Origin: JAJNPS01 sp031378845
GTDB lineage: Bacteria; Pseudomonadota; Alphaproteobacteria; Rhodobacterales; Rhodobacteraceae
Assembly (NCBI GenBank): GCA_031378845.1
Contig: JANNES010000015.1
Coordinates: 248,001-312,000 of the forward strand
Direction of reading: 5' to 3'
Length of the DNA stretch: 64,000 bases
A program made the translations under genes and the position numbers. The notes below the pieces were generated by a model, which was not told where the DNA came from, searched no databases, and saw only the letters and a program-made list of their open reading frames with translations. Positions 35,084 through 43,994 of the stretch are shown one piece after another. Numbering within the stretch: position 1 is the first letter of the stretch; every line of letters begins with the position of its first letter.

Positions 35084-36202
35084 TCAGACCCGCATCGGCA
35101 TGACGACATAGACCGCCGACATGTCATTGCCCTCGCGCATCAGCGTCGGATCACCCGAGGAATTGAACAGGAACACCGCATTCTCGCGGTCCACCTGACT
35201 TGCAATTTCCAAGAGGTACTTGGCGTTGAACCCGATTTCCAGCCGCTCATCGCTATAGGCGACGGCCAGTTCTTCCTCGGCCGCACCGCTGTCGGGGGCA
35301 TTGACCGACAGGACCAGACGGTCCTCATCCAGCGACAGTTTCACCGCGCGCGAGCGTTCGGACGAAACCGTGGCCACGCGGTCAACCGCCTTGGCAAACT
35401 CCGCCGCATCCACTTCAAGCCGCCTTGTATTGCCGGTAGGGATCACCCGTGTGTAATCGGGAAACGTGCCGTCGATCACTTTGGACGTCAGCGTGATCGC
35501 CGGGGTGGCAAATCGGATCTTTGTCTCGGACACCGAGACGGCGATTTCCGCACTGTCATCGTCAAGCAGTTTGCGCAGTTCTCCCACCGTCTTGCGCGGG
35601 ACGATCACGCCCGGCATTCCGGCAGCAGCCTCGGGCAACGGTGCGTCGATGCGCGCCAGCCGATGGCCATCCGTCGCCACACAGCGCAGGACCGGGCCGC
35701 TATCGCCGGTAGAGACGTGCATATAGACGCCGTTGAGGTAGTAGCGTGTCTCTTCAGTTGAGATCGCGAATTTCGCCTTGTCGAACAGCCGCCGAAGCAC
35801 CGGCGCGGGGGCCGAAAAATTCGATGAATACTCCGAGTTCGCCATCACGGGGAAATCTTCTTTTGGCAACGTCGCAAGCGAAAAGCTTGACCGCCCGGCC
35901 GTCACATTGAGCCGCCCCGAGGCCGCATCTTCGGCCAACGCGACCAAGGCGCCATCGGGCAGCTTGCGCACGATCTCGTGCAGCATCACCGCCGATACGG
36001 TTGTAGCCCCCGGCCGTTCGACCACAGCGGGCGCACGATCCACGACCTCTATGTCCAAGTCAGTCGCGCGAAAGCTGACCTCGGCACCGCCGGCCTCGAT
36101 CAGCACATTGGCCAGGATCGGGATGGTGTTGCGACGCTCCACCACAGATTGCGCCTGGGCCAGCGCCTTGAGCAATGCGCTGCGTTCTATGCTGATCTTC
36201 AT
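35084..36202 (-). CDS. dnaN: DNA polymerase III beta subunit (sliding clamp)
   Basis: A 372-aa clamp protein of standard length. MKISIERSALLKALAQAQSV at the N-terminus, RNTIPILANVLIEA in the first domain, and a C-terminus VYVVMPMRV match the family's usual ending. Three repeated clamp domains are expected. The start at 36202 is preferred over the longer frame because MKI-x-I-E-R is the conserved clamp start. It follows dnaA on the same strand by 119 bp. Confidence 0.96.
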   Translation of the reverse strand: MKISIERSALLKALAQAQSVVERRNTIPILANVLIEAGGAEVSFRATDLDIEVVDRAPAVVERPGATTVSAVMLHEIVRKLPDGALVALAEDAASGRLNVTAGRSSFSLATLPKEDFPVMANSEYSSNFSAPAPVLRRLFDKAKFAISTEETRYYLNGVYMHVSTGDSGPVLRCVATDGHRLARIDAPLPEAAAGMPGVIVPRKTVGELRKLLDDDSAEIAVSVSETKIRFATPAITLTSKVIDGTFPDYTRVIPTGNTRRLEVDAAEFAKAVDRVATVSSERSRAVKLSLDEDRLVLSVNAPDSGAAEEELAVAYSDERLEIGFNAKYLLEIASQVDRENAVFLFNSSGDPTLMREGNDMSAVYVVMPMRV

Positions 36203-36321
36203 CGTGTATCCCCCTGCGCCGCACCCCCGGTTGGGGAGGCAGACCATACCGCGTTCACGGCCGTTCTCAAGCGTTTTTGGGATCCTTTGCCGCAACCGTC
36301 AAGGGATTGCGGCGTGCCCTC

Positions 36322-37680
36322 TCAGCCTTGCAACAGTCGGCGCAACAACAAAAGATCATCGGCCAGCTGACTTTCCGTGGCTTTCAGTTCCTCGATCTTG
36401 CGCACGCCATGCATGATCGTTGTGTGATCACGCCCACCAAAGCGGCGCCCGATCTCTGGCAGGCTGCGGGTGGTCAACTGTTTGGACAAAAACATCGCCA
36501 CCTGACGCGGGCGGGCAATGTTGCGCAGACGCTTGGGTCCGATCATGTCCGACAGGCGGATGTTGTAATAGTCTGCCACCCGGCGCTGAATCTCCTCGAT
36601 CGTCAGCTTGCGATCCGAGGCGCGCAGGATGTCGGCAAGACAGTCTTGGGCCAGATCCAGCGTGATCTCGCGGCCCACCAGACTGGCAAAGGCGAAAAGA
36701 CGTGTCAACGCGCCCTCAAGCACACGGACATTGGTCGTGATCCGGTGCGCGAGAAATTCCAGCACCCCATCGGCCAGCACCAGCCCCTGATATTGCTGGC
36801 GGTAGTATTCGACCTTTTGCTGCAAGATCCCCAGACGCAGTTCGTAATCGGTGGGATGCAGATCGACCACCAGCCCGCATTGCAGGCGCGATTTGATCCG
36901 TTCCTCCAGATCCTTGATCTCACCCGGCGCGCGGTCAGCGGAAATCACGATCTGCTTGTTCTGATCCACCAGCGCATTGAAGGTGTGAAAGAACTCTTCT
37001 TGCGTGCTGTCTTTGCCCGCGATGAATTGCACGTCATCGACCATCAGGACATCGACCGAGCGGAACATTTCCTTGAAATCCATGACCTGACGTTCGCGCA
37101 AGGCCTGCACGAAACGGTACATGAACTGTTCAGCCGACAGATAGAGGACGCGCAGATCCCCCGATCTGGCCTGCAGCTCATGGGCAATGGCATGCATCAG
37201 ATGCGTCTTGCCCAAGCCCACGCCACCATAAAGAAAGAGGGGATTGAAGGTCACCGGCCCGCCCTCGGCCACGCGGCGCGCAGCAGCATGGGCCAGCTCA
37301 TTGGGCTTGCCCACGACAAAGCTGTCAAAGGTAAAGCGGCTGTCCAGCGGGCCACCCGGCAAAACCTCGGTCAGGTCGGGGCGCTGTTTCGCGGACGCGA
37401 CCTTGGCGGCGGGCTTTGCCTCGAGGCGCGGCGCGCGACCGTGTCCGACCGCAAACTCGACGCGATCCACCGATTCCCCGGATTGGGTCAGATGAAGGCG
37501 GATCTGGTCACCAAAGTTTCGCGACACCCAGTCACCGAAAAACGTGGTCGGAACCTCGAACCGGGCGACGCCGTTCTTGAGTCCGGAAAGCCGCAAGGGC
37601 TCGATCCAGGTCACGTAGTTGTTCTTGCCAACCCGTTTGATCAGCCCTTCACGGACCTGGCCCCAAGACTCGTTCGTCAT
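36322..37680 (-). CDS. dnaA: Chromosomal replication initiator DnaA
   Basis: A 452-aa initiator ATPase. Domain I starts at MTNESWGQVREGLIKRVG. The domain III AAA+ module has Walker A GGVGLGKTHLMHAI and Walker B DVLMVDDVQFIAGKDSTQEEF, and domain IV has the DnaA signature GGRDHTTIMHGVRKIEELK. The ATG at 37680 agrees with the conserved N-terminus. First gene of dnaA-dnaN-recF. Its 458-bp leader up to the rpsT terminator carries three perfect hairpins. Confidence 0.97.
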   Translation of the reverse strand: MTNESWGQVREGLIKRVGKNNYVTWIEPLRLSGLKNGVARFEVPTTFFGDWVSRNFGDQIRLHLTQSGESVDRVEFAVGHGRAPRLEAKPAAKVASAKQRPDLTEVLPGGPLDSRFTFDSFVVGKPNELAHAAARRVAEGGPVTFNPLFLYGGVGLGKTHLMHAIAHELQARSGDLRVLYLSAEQFMYRFVQALRERQVMDFKEMFRSVDVLMVDDVQFIAGKDSTQEEFFHTFNALVDQNKQIVISADRAPGEIKDLEERIKSRLQCGLVVDLHPTDYELRLGILQQKVEYYRQQYQGLVLADGVLEFLAHRITTNVRVLEGALTRLFAFASLVGREITLDLAQDCLADILRASDRKLTIEEIQRRVADYYNIRLSDMIGPKRLRNIARPRQVAMFLSKQLTTRSLPEIGRRFGGRDHTTIMHGVRKIEELKATESQLADDLLLLRRLLQG

Positions 37681-38137
37681 TCTCGCCCAACCTGTCTTTG
37701 AGTTCTGCCTCTGAAAGGCAAAGCTCTTGCTGTCCCATGCGTCCTGTTCAACGTCATTCAGGCCACGCGCCAGACCTGCGGACAGGTCGGCAGTGTGCCG
37801 CAAGGGACATGCCAAACCTCATCATGGGCCGAAAGGGCCCATTGAAGTTTCGCCATGACATGCCTGCACGGATGCAGGCACGACAATCACATTTCAAACC
37901 AAATACAACCGTCCGCGCCGGGCAATCGACGCGGGTTAGATGCGCATTTGATCGCGAATGCCTTTGTCCCCCAGACGCAGTGAATCGCCTGATCACGCTA
38001 ACAACCCTGGCTTGGCATCCGCAACCAATCTTCGCGGTTGACATCGCTTGTCGGCAACCGAATCCCATGGCTCGTGCAATTCAGCAACTGCCCCGCCTGA
38101 CTGTTTCGCAAAACGCCATTTCCGGCATCGCAAAACA
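37681..38137. promoter_or_regulatory. dnaA leader/intergenic region with three perfect hairpins
   Basis: A 457-bp region upstream of dnaA with no gene. It holds GACCTG-CGGA-CAGGTC (37773-37788), ATGGGCC-GAAAG-GGCCCAT (37824-37842) and TGCCTGCA-CGGA-TGCAGGCA (37861-37880); two of the three share the same CGGA loop. Nearly all of the AT-richer sequence lies further upstream (about 37890-38100). No cluster of TTATCCACA boxes was found, so an origin cannot be called. Confidence 0.5.
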
Positions 38138-38170
38138 GCAAAAAGCGCGCTCTGTGGATCAGGGCGCGCT
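38138..38170 (-). terminator. Intrinsic terminator of rpsT
   Basis: Read on the minus strand, a stem AGCGCGC / GCGCGCT (38164-38170 with 38144-38150) with a 13-nt loop is followed by TTTTT and further T-rich sequence, about 26 bp after the rpsT stop. This is a textbook Rho-independent terminator. Confidence 0.85.
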
Positions 38171-38195
38171 ATTAAACCTTGGGCCGCAGCAGGGG

Positions 38196-38471
38196 TCAGG
38201 CGGTGGCGGTAGCGAGCGCCTTCACACGCGACGACAGGCGTGACATCTTGCGCGCCACGGTGTTCTTGTGCAGCACACCTTTTGAGACGCCACGCGCCAG
38301 TTCAGGCTGCACCGTCCGGAGCGCGACCGCAGCCGCGTCCTGATTGCCGGAGGCAAGCGCCTCTTCGACTTTGCGCAAGAATGTGCGGATACGTGATCGG
38401 CGCGCCTTGTTGACGGCAAATGCCGCCTCGGACTGGCGGGCGCGTTTCTTGGACTGGGCAGTGTTCGCCAT
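38196..38471 (-). CDS. rpsT: 30S ribosomal protein S20
   Basis: A 91-aa, highly basic, Ala/Lys/Arg-rich protein beginning MANTAQSKKRARQSE, with VNKARRSRIRTFLRKVEEAL and GVLHKNTVARKMSRL, the conserved S20 pattern that binds 16S rRNA early in 30S assembly. Length is normal. It is followed by a strong terminator and lies between dnaA and the enoyl-CoA hydratase gene, as is common in Rhodobacteraceae. Confidence 0.97.
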   Translation of the reverse strand: MANTAQSKKRARQSEAAFAVNKARRSRIRTFLRKVEEALASGNQDAAAVALRTVQPELARGVSKGVLHKNTVARKMSRLSSRVKALATATA

Positions 38472-38569
38472 GTTTTGTGGACTCTCGTCTTCGCATCTTG
38501 GTCACATTGAAGCCGGGGCTATAGGCGCGACTCAGGGCGCTGTCAACTACGCAAAGCCGCCGTTCTGCG

Positions 38570-39346
38570 CTAACGGTCGCGGAATTGCGGTTGCCGCTTT
38601 TCCAGAAAGGCGGACATTCCCTCTTTTTGGTCATCGGTTGCAAAAAGCGCGTGAAACATCCGCCGTTCGAACAACAGACCCTCTTGCAGTGTCGTCTCCT
38701 CGGCGCGCTTAACGGCCTCCTTTACGACCATCGCGGTGACCATGGATTTCTCGGCGATCTTGGTCGCGGTCTTCATGGCTTCTTCGATCAGCGATTTCAC
38801 CGGCACGATCCGCGAAACCAAGCCGCAGCGTTCGGCCTCCGCCGCATCCATGAATCGGCCCGTCAGATGCATATCCATGGATTTCGACTTGCCGACGCAA
38901 CGTGTCAGCCGTTGCGTGCCGCCCATGCCGGCCACGATCCCGAGGTTGATCTCAGGCTGCCCGAACTTGGCGGTGTCGGCGGCAATGATGAAGTCGCACA
39001 TCATCGCAAGCTCGCACCCGCCGCCCAGACAGTAGCCCGATACGGCCGCGACCATCGGCTTGCGCACCTTGGAAATCGCCTCGGCCTCTGGCCCGAAAAG
39101 GTTGTCGAAAAACACCTCGGTAAAGGTTTTGTCCGCCATTTCCTTGACATCGGCACCGGCGGCGAATGCCTTTTCGGACCCGGTGAGAACGATGCAGCGA
39201 ATCTTGTCATTGGTGTCCGCCGCAACTACGGCTGCGGCCAGCTCGCGCATGAGCTTTGAGTTCAACGCATTCATCGCGTCGGGCCGGTTCAGTCGGATGA
39301 GCGCCGTGTAGTCCTCGATTTCGACGATCAGCGTCTCGTAGGCCAT
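38570..39346 (-). CDS. Enoyl-CoA hydratase
   Basis: A 258-aa crotonase-fold enzyme hydrating trans-2-enoyl-CoA in beta-oxidation. Oxyanion-hole and catalytic motifs: AFAAGADVKEM, and YCLGGGCELAMMCD followed by GQPEINLGIVAGMGGTQRL, which holds the catalytic glutamate pair region. The C-terminus ends FLEKRQPQFRDR, close to many short-chain enoyl-CoA hydratases. It is monocistronic between mutM and rpsT. Confidence 0.93.
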   Translation of the reverse strand: MAYETLIVEIEDYTALIRLNRPDAMNALNSKLMRELAAAVVAADTNDKIRCIVLTGSEKAFAAGADVKEMADKTFTEVFFDNLFGPEAEAISKVRKPMVAAVSGYCLGGGCELAMMCDFIIAADTAKFGQPEINLGIVAGMGGTQRLTRCVGKSKSMDMHLTGRFMDAAEAERCGLVSRIVPVKSLIEEAMKTATKIAEKSMVTAMVVKEAVKRAEETTLQEGLLFERRMFHALFATDDQKEGMSAFLEKRQPQFRDR

Positions 39347-39405
39347 GGCAGGCTCCGCTCATTCACGTTGGCGTGACTCCTAACACCAAAAGGACGGATG
39401 GCAAG

Positions 39406-40257
39406 TCACCTCTGGCAGTGCGGGCAATAGTAGGAGGACCGTCCGGACTGCACGATGCGTGCTATTTCACCGGTGCAGCCCGGTCGCTGGCATGCCTCGC
39501 CTTCGCGGTCATAGACTTGAAAACTATGCTGAAAATAGCCCAACTCTCCATCGGTCTGGCGATAGTCGCGCAGCGAAGACCCCCCGGCCTCGATCGCGTC
39601 GGTCAAAACCTGCCGAATGATCGGAACAATTGTCGCAGCCCGCCTTGCACTGATCTGGCCTGCCTTGCGCTTGGGCGAGATACCCGCGCGAAACAGCGTC
39701 TCGCAGACATAGATGTTGCCCAGACCCGCCACCAGATGCTGGTCCAGAAGGGCCGACTTGATCGGCGTGTTGCGCCCCCGCAGGGCGGCAATCAGGTACG
39801 GCTCGTCAAAGGAATTGCCCAAAGGCTCGGGCCCGAGGCTGGCCAGCAGGGGATGGGAATCGGCAGTCTCGGTCGGCATCAGATCCATCGCGCCAAAGCG
39901 GCGCGCATCGTTGAACGTGACGCGCCCGCCACCCTGCATGTCCAGCACCACATGGTCGTGTTTCTGCCGGGCCGGGTGATCATGATGAAACTGCCCCAGC
40001 GTCACGCCAGAGATCAGCATCCGGCCCGACATGCCCAGATGGATCAGCAGCGTCTCGCCCGACGACAGGTCGACAAGGATGTATTTCGACCGCCGCCGCA
40101 GCGCCAGCACGCGGGCGCCGGTCAGGCGCGCCGACATACCCAGCGGCAGAGGCCAGCGCAAATCGGGACGATTGACATCGGCCGACAGGATCACGCGCCC
40201 CTCCATCACCGGCAAAAGCCCGCGGCGGACGGTTTCGACCTCGGGCAATTCGGGCAT
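39406..40257 (-). CDS. mutM: Formamidopyrimidine-DNA glycosylase
   Basis: A 283-aa base-excision repair enzyme removing 8-oxoguanine and formamidopyrimidines. The N-terminus MPELPEVETVRRGL holds the catalytic Pro2 and Glu3; a helix-two-turn-helix sits in the middle (GLGNIYVCETLFRAGI). The C-terminal zinc finger shows CQRPGCTG ... YYCPHCQR. Length and motifs are complete. The start lies 6 bp downstream of the stop of the membrane protein at 40264, so the two may be co-transcribed. Confidence 0.97.
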   Translation of the reverse strand: MPELPEVETVRRGLLPVMEGRVILSADVNRPDLRWPLPLGMSARLTGARVLALRRRSKYILVDLSSGETLLIHLGMSGRMLISGVTLGQFHHDHPARQKHDHVVLDMQGGGRVTFNDARRFGAMDLMPTETADSHPLLASLGPEPLGNSFDEPYLIAALRGRNTPIKSALLDQHLVAGLGNIYVCETLFRAGISPKRKAGQISARRAATIVPIIRQVLTDAIEAGGSSLRDYRQTDGELGYFQHSFQVYDREGEACQRPGCTGEIARIVQSGRSSYYCPHCQR

Positions 40258-40263
40258 GGCAGC

Positions 40264-40863
40264 TCAGATGTTGCGGACGGCTGCCTTTGCAACTGCCATG
40301 AATTCGGCGTGGCCTACAATGTACTTGTGCACCTTGACCCGCCGGTCGTCCGAAAAATGCATCGTCATCATCCACGGATCGCGCGCAGTCACCTCGACCA
40401 GATCCCGCCAGCGATGCACGCTGCGGCCAAACCACCATCGGGGCAACATTACATCGGCACGATCGTACTCGACTTCATAAAGCTCGACGTGCAGCGCATT
40501 GATGAAGACAAGCCCCGTGATCAGCGTCTCTGGTCCCAGCGCAGGTGCATTCATCTGACGGTGAATGTAGACCAACAGCAGCAACCCGCCCCAGCACACC
40601 AGTCGCAACCCCATTGTCGGCCGCAGCCGAACCGATCCAAGCGTTTGTCGCGGCGCTGCATTCAGCCCGATCAACGCCAGAATGCGCGGGAAAAAGGTCT
40701 GCGCGTCATCCTCTGACAGGCCGGGAGCAAGGCGCGAGTTCAGCCGCCGTTTCAGCACAAGGGCGAGAACGACCTTGAGGAAATAAAGCGCAACCGCGAT
40801 CAGTAGCGCAAACAAGATACCCGCATAGGCCTGATCAAGTTGTTCACGTACGCCCGAATTCAT
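40264..40863 (-). CDS. Conserved membrane protein with a PH-like C-terminal domain
   Basis: A 199-aa protein with an N-terminal TM segment (GILFALLIAVALYFLKVVLA), two hydrophobic stretches around residues 85-125, and a C-terminal ~75 residues containing RWRDLVEVTARDPWMMTMHF, which resembles a bacterial PH-like fold. No specific function is recognised. ATG at 40863 was chosen over GTG at 40869. It is upstream of mutM and divergent from ubiE. Confidence 0.6.
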   Translation of the reverse strand: MNSGVREQLDQAYAGILFALLIAVALYFLKVVLALVLKRRLNSRLAPGLSEDDAQTFFPRILALIGLNAAPRQTLGSVRLRPTMGLRLVCWGGLLLLVYIHRQMNAPALGPETLITGLVFINALHVELYEVEYDRADVMLPRWWFGRSVHRWRDLVEVTARDPWMMTMHFSDDRRVKVHKYIVGHAEFMAVAKAAVRNI

Positions 40864-40962
40864 CGACACTTGCCCTTGTTGGTGCGGCAGTTTGCAGTTT
40901 CCCTTGTCCGTCCGGCGGCGCTATATCCCGCTCACGGCGAATTTCGGGCAGAGGCAAGGCAA

Positions 40963-41715
40963 ATGACCGGCGGCGACCAAAAGACCACCCATTTCGGGTT
41001 TCGCGACATTGCCGAGGACGAAAAGGCCGGCATGGTCCATGGCGTCTTTTCGCGCGTGGCCTCCCGATACGATGTGATGAACGACTTAATGTCAGTCGGC
41101 GTTCACCGTCTTTGGAAGGATGCGATGATGGATTGGCTGGCCCCGCGACCGGGCCAGAGTCTCTTGGATGTGGCGGGCGGCACCGGCGACGTGGCGTTCC
41201 GGTTTCTGGGCCGCGCCGCCGCATCGACGGCAACCGTGCTCGACATGACGGAATCCATGCTGATCGAGGGCCGCAAGCGCGCTGATGCCGAAAAACTGGC
41301 CGACCGGCTGGATTGGATCGTGGGCGACGCAATGGCACTGCCGTTCGCGAACAACAGTTTCGACATCTACACGATTTCTTTCGGCATCAGGAACGTGACC
41401 CGGATTGCCGACGCGCTGGCCGAGGCACGTCGCGTGCTTCGCCCCGGCGGGCGCCTGATGGTGCTGGAGTTCAGTCAGATCCCGAACGACGCGCTGCAAT
41501 GGGCCTATGACCGCTATTCGTTTAACGTCATTCCGGTCTTGGGTCAGATTGTGACGGGCGACCGCGAAAGCTATCAGTATCTGGTGGAATCGATCCGCAA
41601 GTTTCCCGATCAAGAGGCCTTTGCAGCGATGATCCGTACCGCGGGCTTTGATCAGGTGCGCTATCGCAACATGACGATGGGTGTGGCTGCTCTTCATTCG
41701 GGGTGGAAGCTCTAG
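40963..41715 (+). CDS. ubiE: Ubiquinone/menaquinone methyltransferase UbiE
   Basis: A 250-aa class I SAM-dependent C-methyltransferase in ubiquinone biosynthesis. Signature blocks: SVGVHRLWKDAMMDWL (UbiE signature 1), LLDVAGGTGDVAFRFL (SAM motif I), YTISFGIRNVTRIADAL (motif II / signature 2), VLEFSQIPN and GGVAALHSGWKL-type end. The start at 40963 follows GGCAAGGCAA; the upstream in-frame codons have no support. Its stop is immediately followed by the ubiB start. Confidence 0.96.
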   Translation: MTGGDQKTTHFGFRDIAEDEKAGMVHGVFSRVASRYDVMNDLMSVGVHRLWKDAMMDWLAPRPGQSLLDVAGGTGDVAFRFLGRAAASTATVLDMTESMLIEGRKRADAEKLADRLDWIVGDAMALPFANNSFDIYTISFGIRNVTRIADALAEARRVLRPGGRLMVLEFSQIPNDALQWAYDRYSFNVIPVLGQIVTGDRESYQYLVESIRKFPDQEAFAAMIRTAGFDQVRYRNMTMGVAALHSGWKL

Positions 41716-43248
41716 GTGCGGGGGCCCCACAACATTTGGCGGTTGATCCGCACGGGTGCGACGCTGGAACGTACCGGCGCGATGGATGTGGTGCTGGAAG
41801 CGTTTCACGCGCCGCCGCGCCTGCGCTTTGTGGCGCGCGCATTGGGCTGGCCGTTCAAATGGCTCGGGCTGAAGGGTGATCCCGACTTGCCGCCTGCAAC
41901 CCGTGCGCTGACGGCCCTAGGTCCAGCCTATATCAAGTTCGGCCAGATCCTGTCGACAAGGCCAGACATCGTCGGCGAAAAGCTGGCGCTGCAACTGAAG
42001 TACCTGCAAGACAAGCTGCCACCGTTTTCAACTGCCGTGGCGCAAAACATGATCGAGACAGAGCTGGAGCAGCCGGTCAGCAAGATCTACAGCGAGTTCT
42101 CTGAACCCGTCGCCGCCGCATCCATCGCGCAGGTGCACCGCGCGCGCCGTGCCGACACCGGCGAAGAGGTCGCGGTCAAGGTCTTGCGCCCCGGCATCGC
42201 GCGCGCTTTTCGCACCGACATCGACGCGTTTTACCTGATGGCGCGGACCATCGAGATACTGGCTCCGGCGGCACGCCGCTTGCGTCCGATGGATGTGATC
42301 ACCCATTTCGAAAGCGTCGTGCTTGGGGAACTGGACCTGCGCCTCGAAAGCTCTGCCGCCGCTGAGTTTGCAGCCAATACCGCCAAGGATCCGGGATTTT
42401 TCGTGCCAAAGCCGTTCTGGTTCCTGTCGGGCCGCCAAGTGATGACGCTGGGCTGGGCCGAGGGCATCAACTTGGGCGACAATGCCGCGCTGGATGCGGC
42501 GGGGCATGACCGGCGCGTGCTCGCGGACCGCGTTCTGACGCTGTTTTTGAACCACGCCCTGCGCGACGGCTATTTTCACGCCGACATGCATCAGGGCAAC
42601 CTCAAGGTCGCGGCCAACGGCGATATCATCGCCTATGACTTCGGCATCATGGGACGGCTCGACGAATATACCCGTCGCGTCTATGCCGAGATCATCTTTG
42701 GCTTTATCCGCAAGAACTATCGCCGCGTCGCCGAGGTGCATTTCGAGGCAGGCTATGTGCCGGCCGACCGTGACATCGACGAATTCGCCCGTGCCTTGCG
42801 CGCTGTCGGAGAGCCGATTTTCGGCATGGATGCCAGCCGCATTTCGATGGCGCGGCTGCTCGCTTACCTTTTCGAGGTGACCGAGCGCTTTGGCATGGAA
42901 ACCCGGACCGAACTGATCTTGTTGCAACGTACCATGGTCGTGGTCGAGGGCGTGGCGCGCTCGCTTGACCCAAACATCAACATCTGGGATGTCGCCCGCC
43001 CGATCGTCGAAGGCTATGTCGCCAAGAATGTCGGACCCCGCGCCCTGTTGCGCGACTTGGCCAAGACCGCCTCCGTGCTGGCGCGGTTTGGCCCCAAACT
43101 CCCTGCCCTGGTCGAGGGACATCTGGTGCGCATGGGCAACAAGGCCCCCGAACCGCCGCGCCAGACCCGCTTTGCCGGACTGCTATGGCTGCTGGCCGGG
43201 CTGTGCCTTGGTGCTGTGGGCAGTTGGCTCTGGTTGACCCAAGGCTGA
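41716..43248 (+). CDS. ubiB: Ubiquinone biosynthesis kinase-like protein UbiB
   Basis: A 510-aa atypical kinase (ABC1/ADCK/UbiB family) needed for ubiquinone biosynthesis. Hallmarks: the KxGQ motif KFGQILSTRPDI (~residue 74), the A-rich loop PVAAASIAQVHRA in place of a P-loop, the invariant lysine in VAVKVLRPGIAR, and the C-terminal FHADMHQGNLKV (catalytic region) and DFGIMGRL. Two C-terminal TM segments (ALVEGHL..., FAGLLWLLAGLCLGAVGSWL) anchor it to the membrane. The start codon is GTG directly after the ubiE TAG, so translation is re-initiated. Confidence 0.94.
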   Translation: MRGPHNIWRLIRTGATLERTGAMDVVLEAFHAPPRLRFVARALGWPFKWLGLKGDPDLPPATRALTALGPAYIKFGQILSTRPDIVGEKLALQLKYLQDKLPPFSTAVAQNMIETELEQPVSKIYSEFSEPVAAASIAQVHRARRADTGEEVAVKVLRPGIARAFRTDIDAFYLMARTIEILAPAARRLRPMDVITHFESVVLGELDLRLESSAAAEFAANTAKDPGFFVPKPFWFLSGRQVMTLGWAEGINLGDNAALDAAGHDRRVLADRVLTLFLNHALRDGYFHADMHQGNLKVAANGDIIAYDFGIMGRLDEYTRRVYAEIIFGFIRKNYRRVAEVHFEAGYVPADRDIDEFARALRAVGEPIFGMDASRISMARLLAYLFEVTERFGMETRTELILLQRTMVVVEGVARSLDPNINIWDVARPIVEGYVAKNVGPRALLRDLAKTASVLARFGPKLPALVEGHLVRMGNKAPEPPRQTRFAGLLWLLAGLCLGAVGSWLWLTQG

Positions 43249-43319
43249 GCCAGCCGCCTAGGCGCGGCTCGTGCGCTGCCACCAAGGCCGGATGTCGGCT
43301 GGCAGGGCCCCGGTTCCTT

Positions 43320-43982
43320 TTATGATTGGCGCAGGGCCGTGATGGCCGTGGCCAGGACTTCGATGCCACCCTCAAGCACAAGTGACGTCCCGCTGGGGCC
43401 GTTGCGCGCCTCAAGAATGCGCTGATAGGATTCCACTTTGCTTTCTCCGAGGATCTGATCGTTGTTGTAGTTCTCAAGGCTGATCGAATAGGCACCCTGA
43501 GGCAAGGGATTGCCCTGCGCGTCCGCCCCGAACCATTCATAGGGGGCATTGCTGACAGGAATATCCTCGCGCGACACCACACCACCCGACGCATCGCGAA
43601 CCACAAGGACTGTGCGATCAGCACGCGCAGCCGGGTTGGGCGAGATCGTGACCGGAGACCCTGAATACCACACTGGCGCGTCAGACCGTGCTTCCTGTCC
43701 CACCCAGCCCGCCAATTGGGACATCCCGAACAACGAAAACTGCGCCCCGAGATCTTTAAGAAGGTCGTTCGTCTTGGACTGCTGTTCGACGCTTGAGAAC
43801 GCTGCAAGCTGAGAGGCGGTTTGCGACGCGTCCATCGGATCCAGCGGGTCCTGATTTTTCAATTGCGTCGTCAACATCTTGAGAAACGTGTCGTAGTCGG
43901 TGTTGATCTTGGGCGTGGCTTCTGCCGTTTTCGGTCCAGAAACGCCGGAGCCAGTAACTGACGTGAGGGCCGTGACGGTCAT
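43320..43982 (-). CDS. flgD: Flagellar hook capping protein FlgD
   Basis: A 220-aa hook scaffolding protein. The N-terminal part carries DTFLKMLTTQLKNQDPLDPMD followed by QLAAFSSVEQQ, the FlgD signature; the C-terminal part has an FlgD Ig-like/tudor fold, with VTISPNPAARADRTVLVV and GAYSISLENYN. It caps the hook during assembly and leaves when the filament starts. It lies directly downstream of fliK on minus (12 bp), so hook-length control and capping genes form one operon. Confidence 0.93.
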   Translation of the reverse strand: MTVTALTSVTGSGVSGPKTAEATPKINTDYDTFLKMLTTQLKNQDPLDPMDASQTASQLAAFSSVEQQSKTNDLLKDLGAQFSLFGMSQLAGWVGQEARSDAPVWYSGSPVTISPNPAARADRTVLVVRDASGGVVSREDIPVSNAPYEWFGADAQGNPLPQGAYSISLENYNNDQILGESKVESYQRILEARNGPSGTSLVLEGGIEVLATAITALRQS

Positions 43983-43994
43983 TCATTTGTCCTT

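Noticed and set aside
37681..38195. Chromosomal origin upstream of dnaA
   Set aside because: No cluster of TTATCCACA-type boxes; only one weak match (TGTGGATCA, about 38153) inside the rpsT terminator loop.
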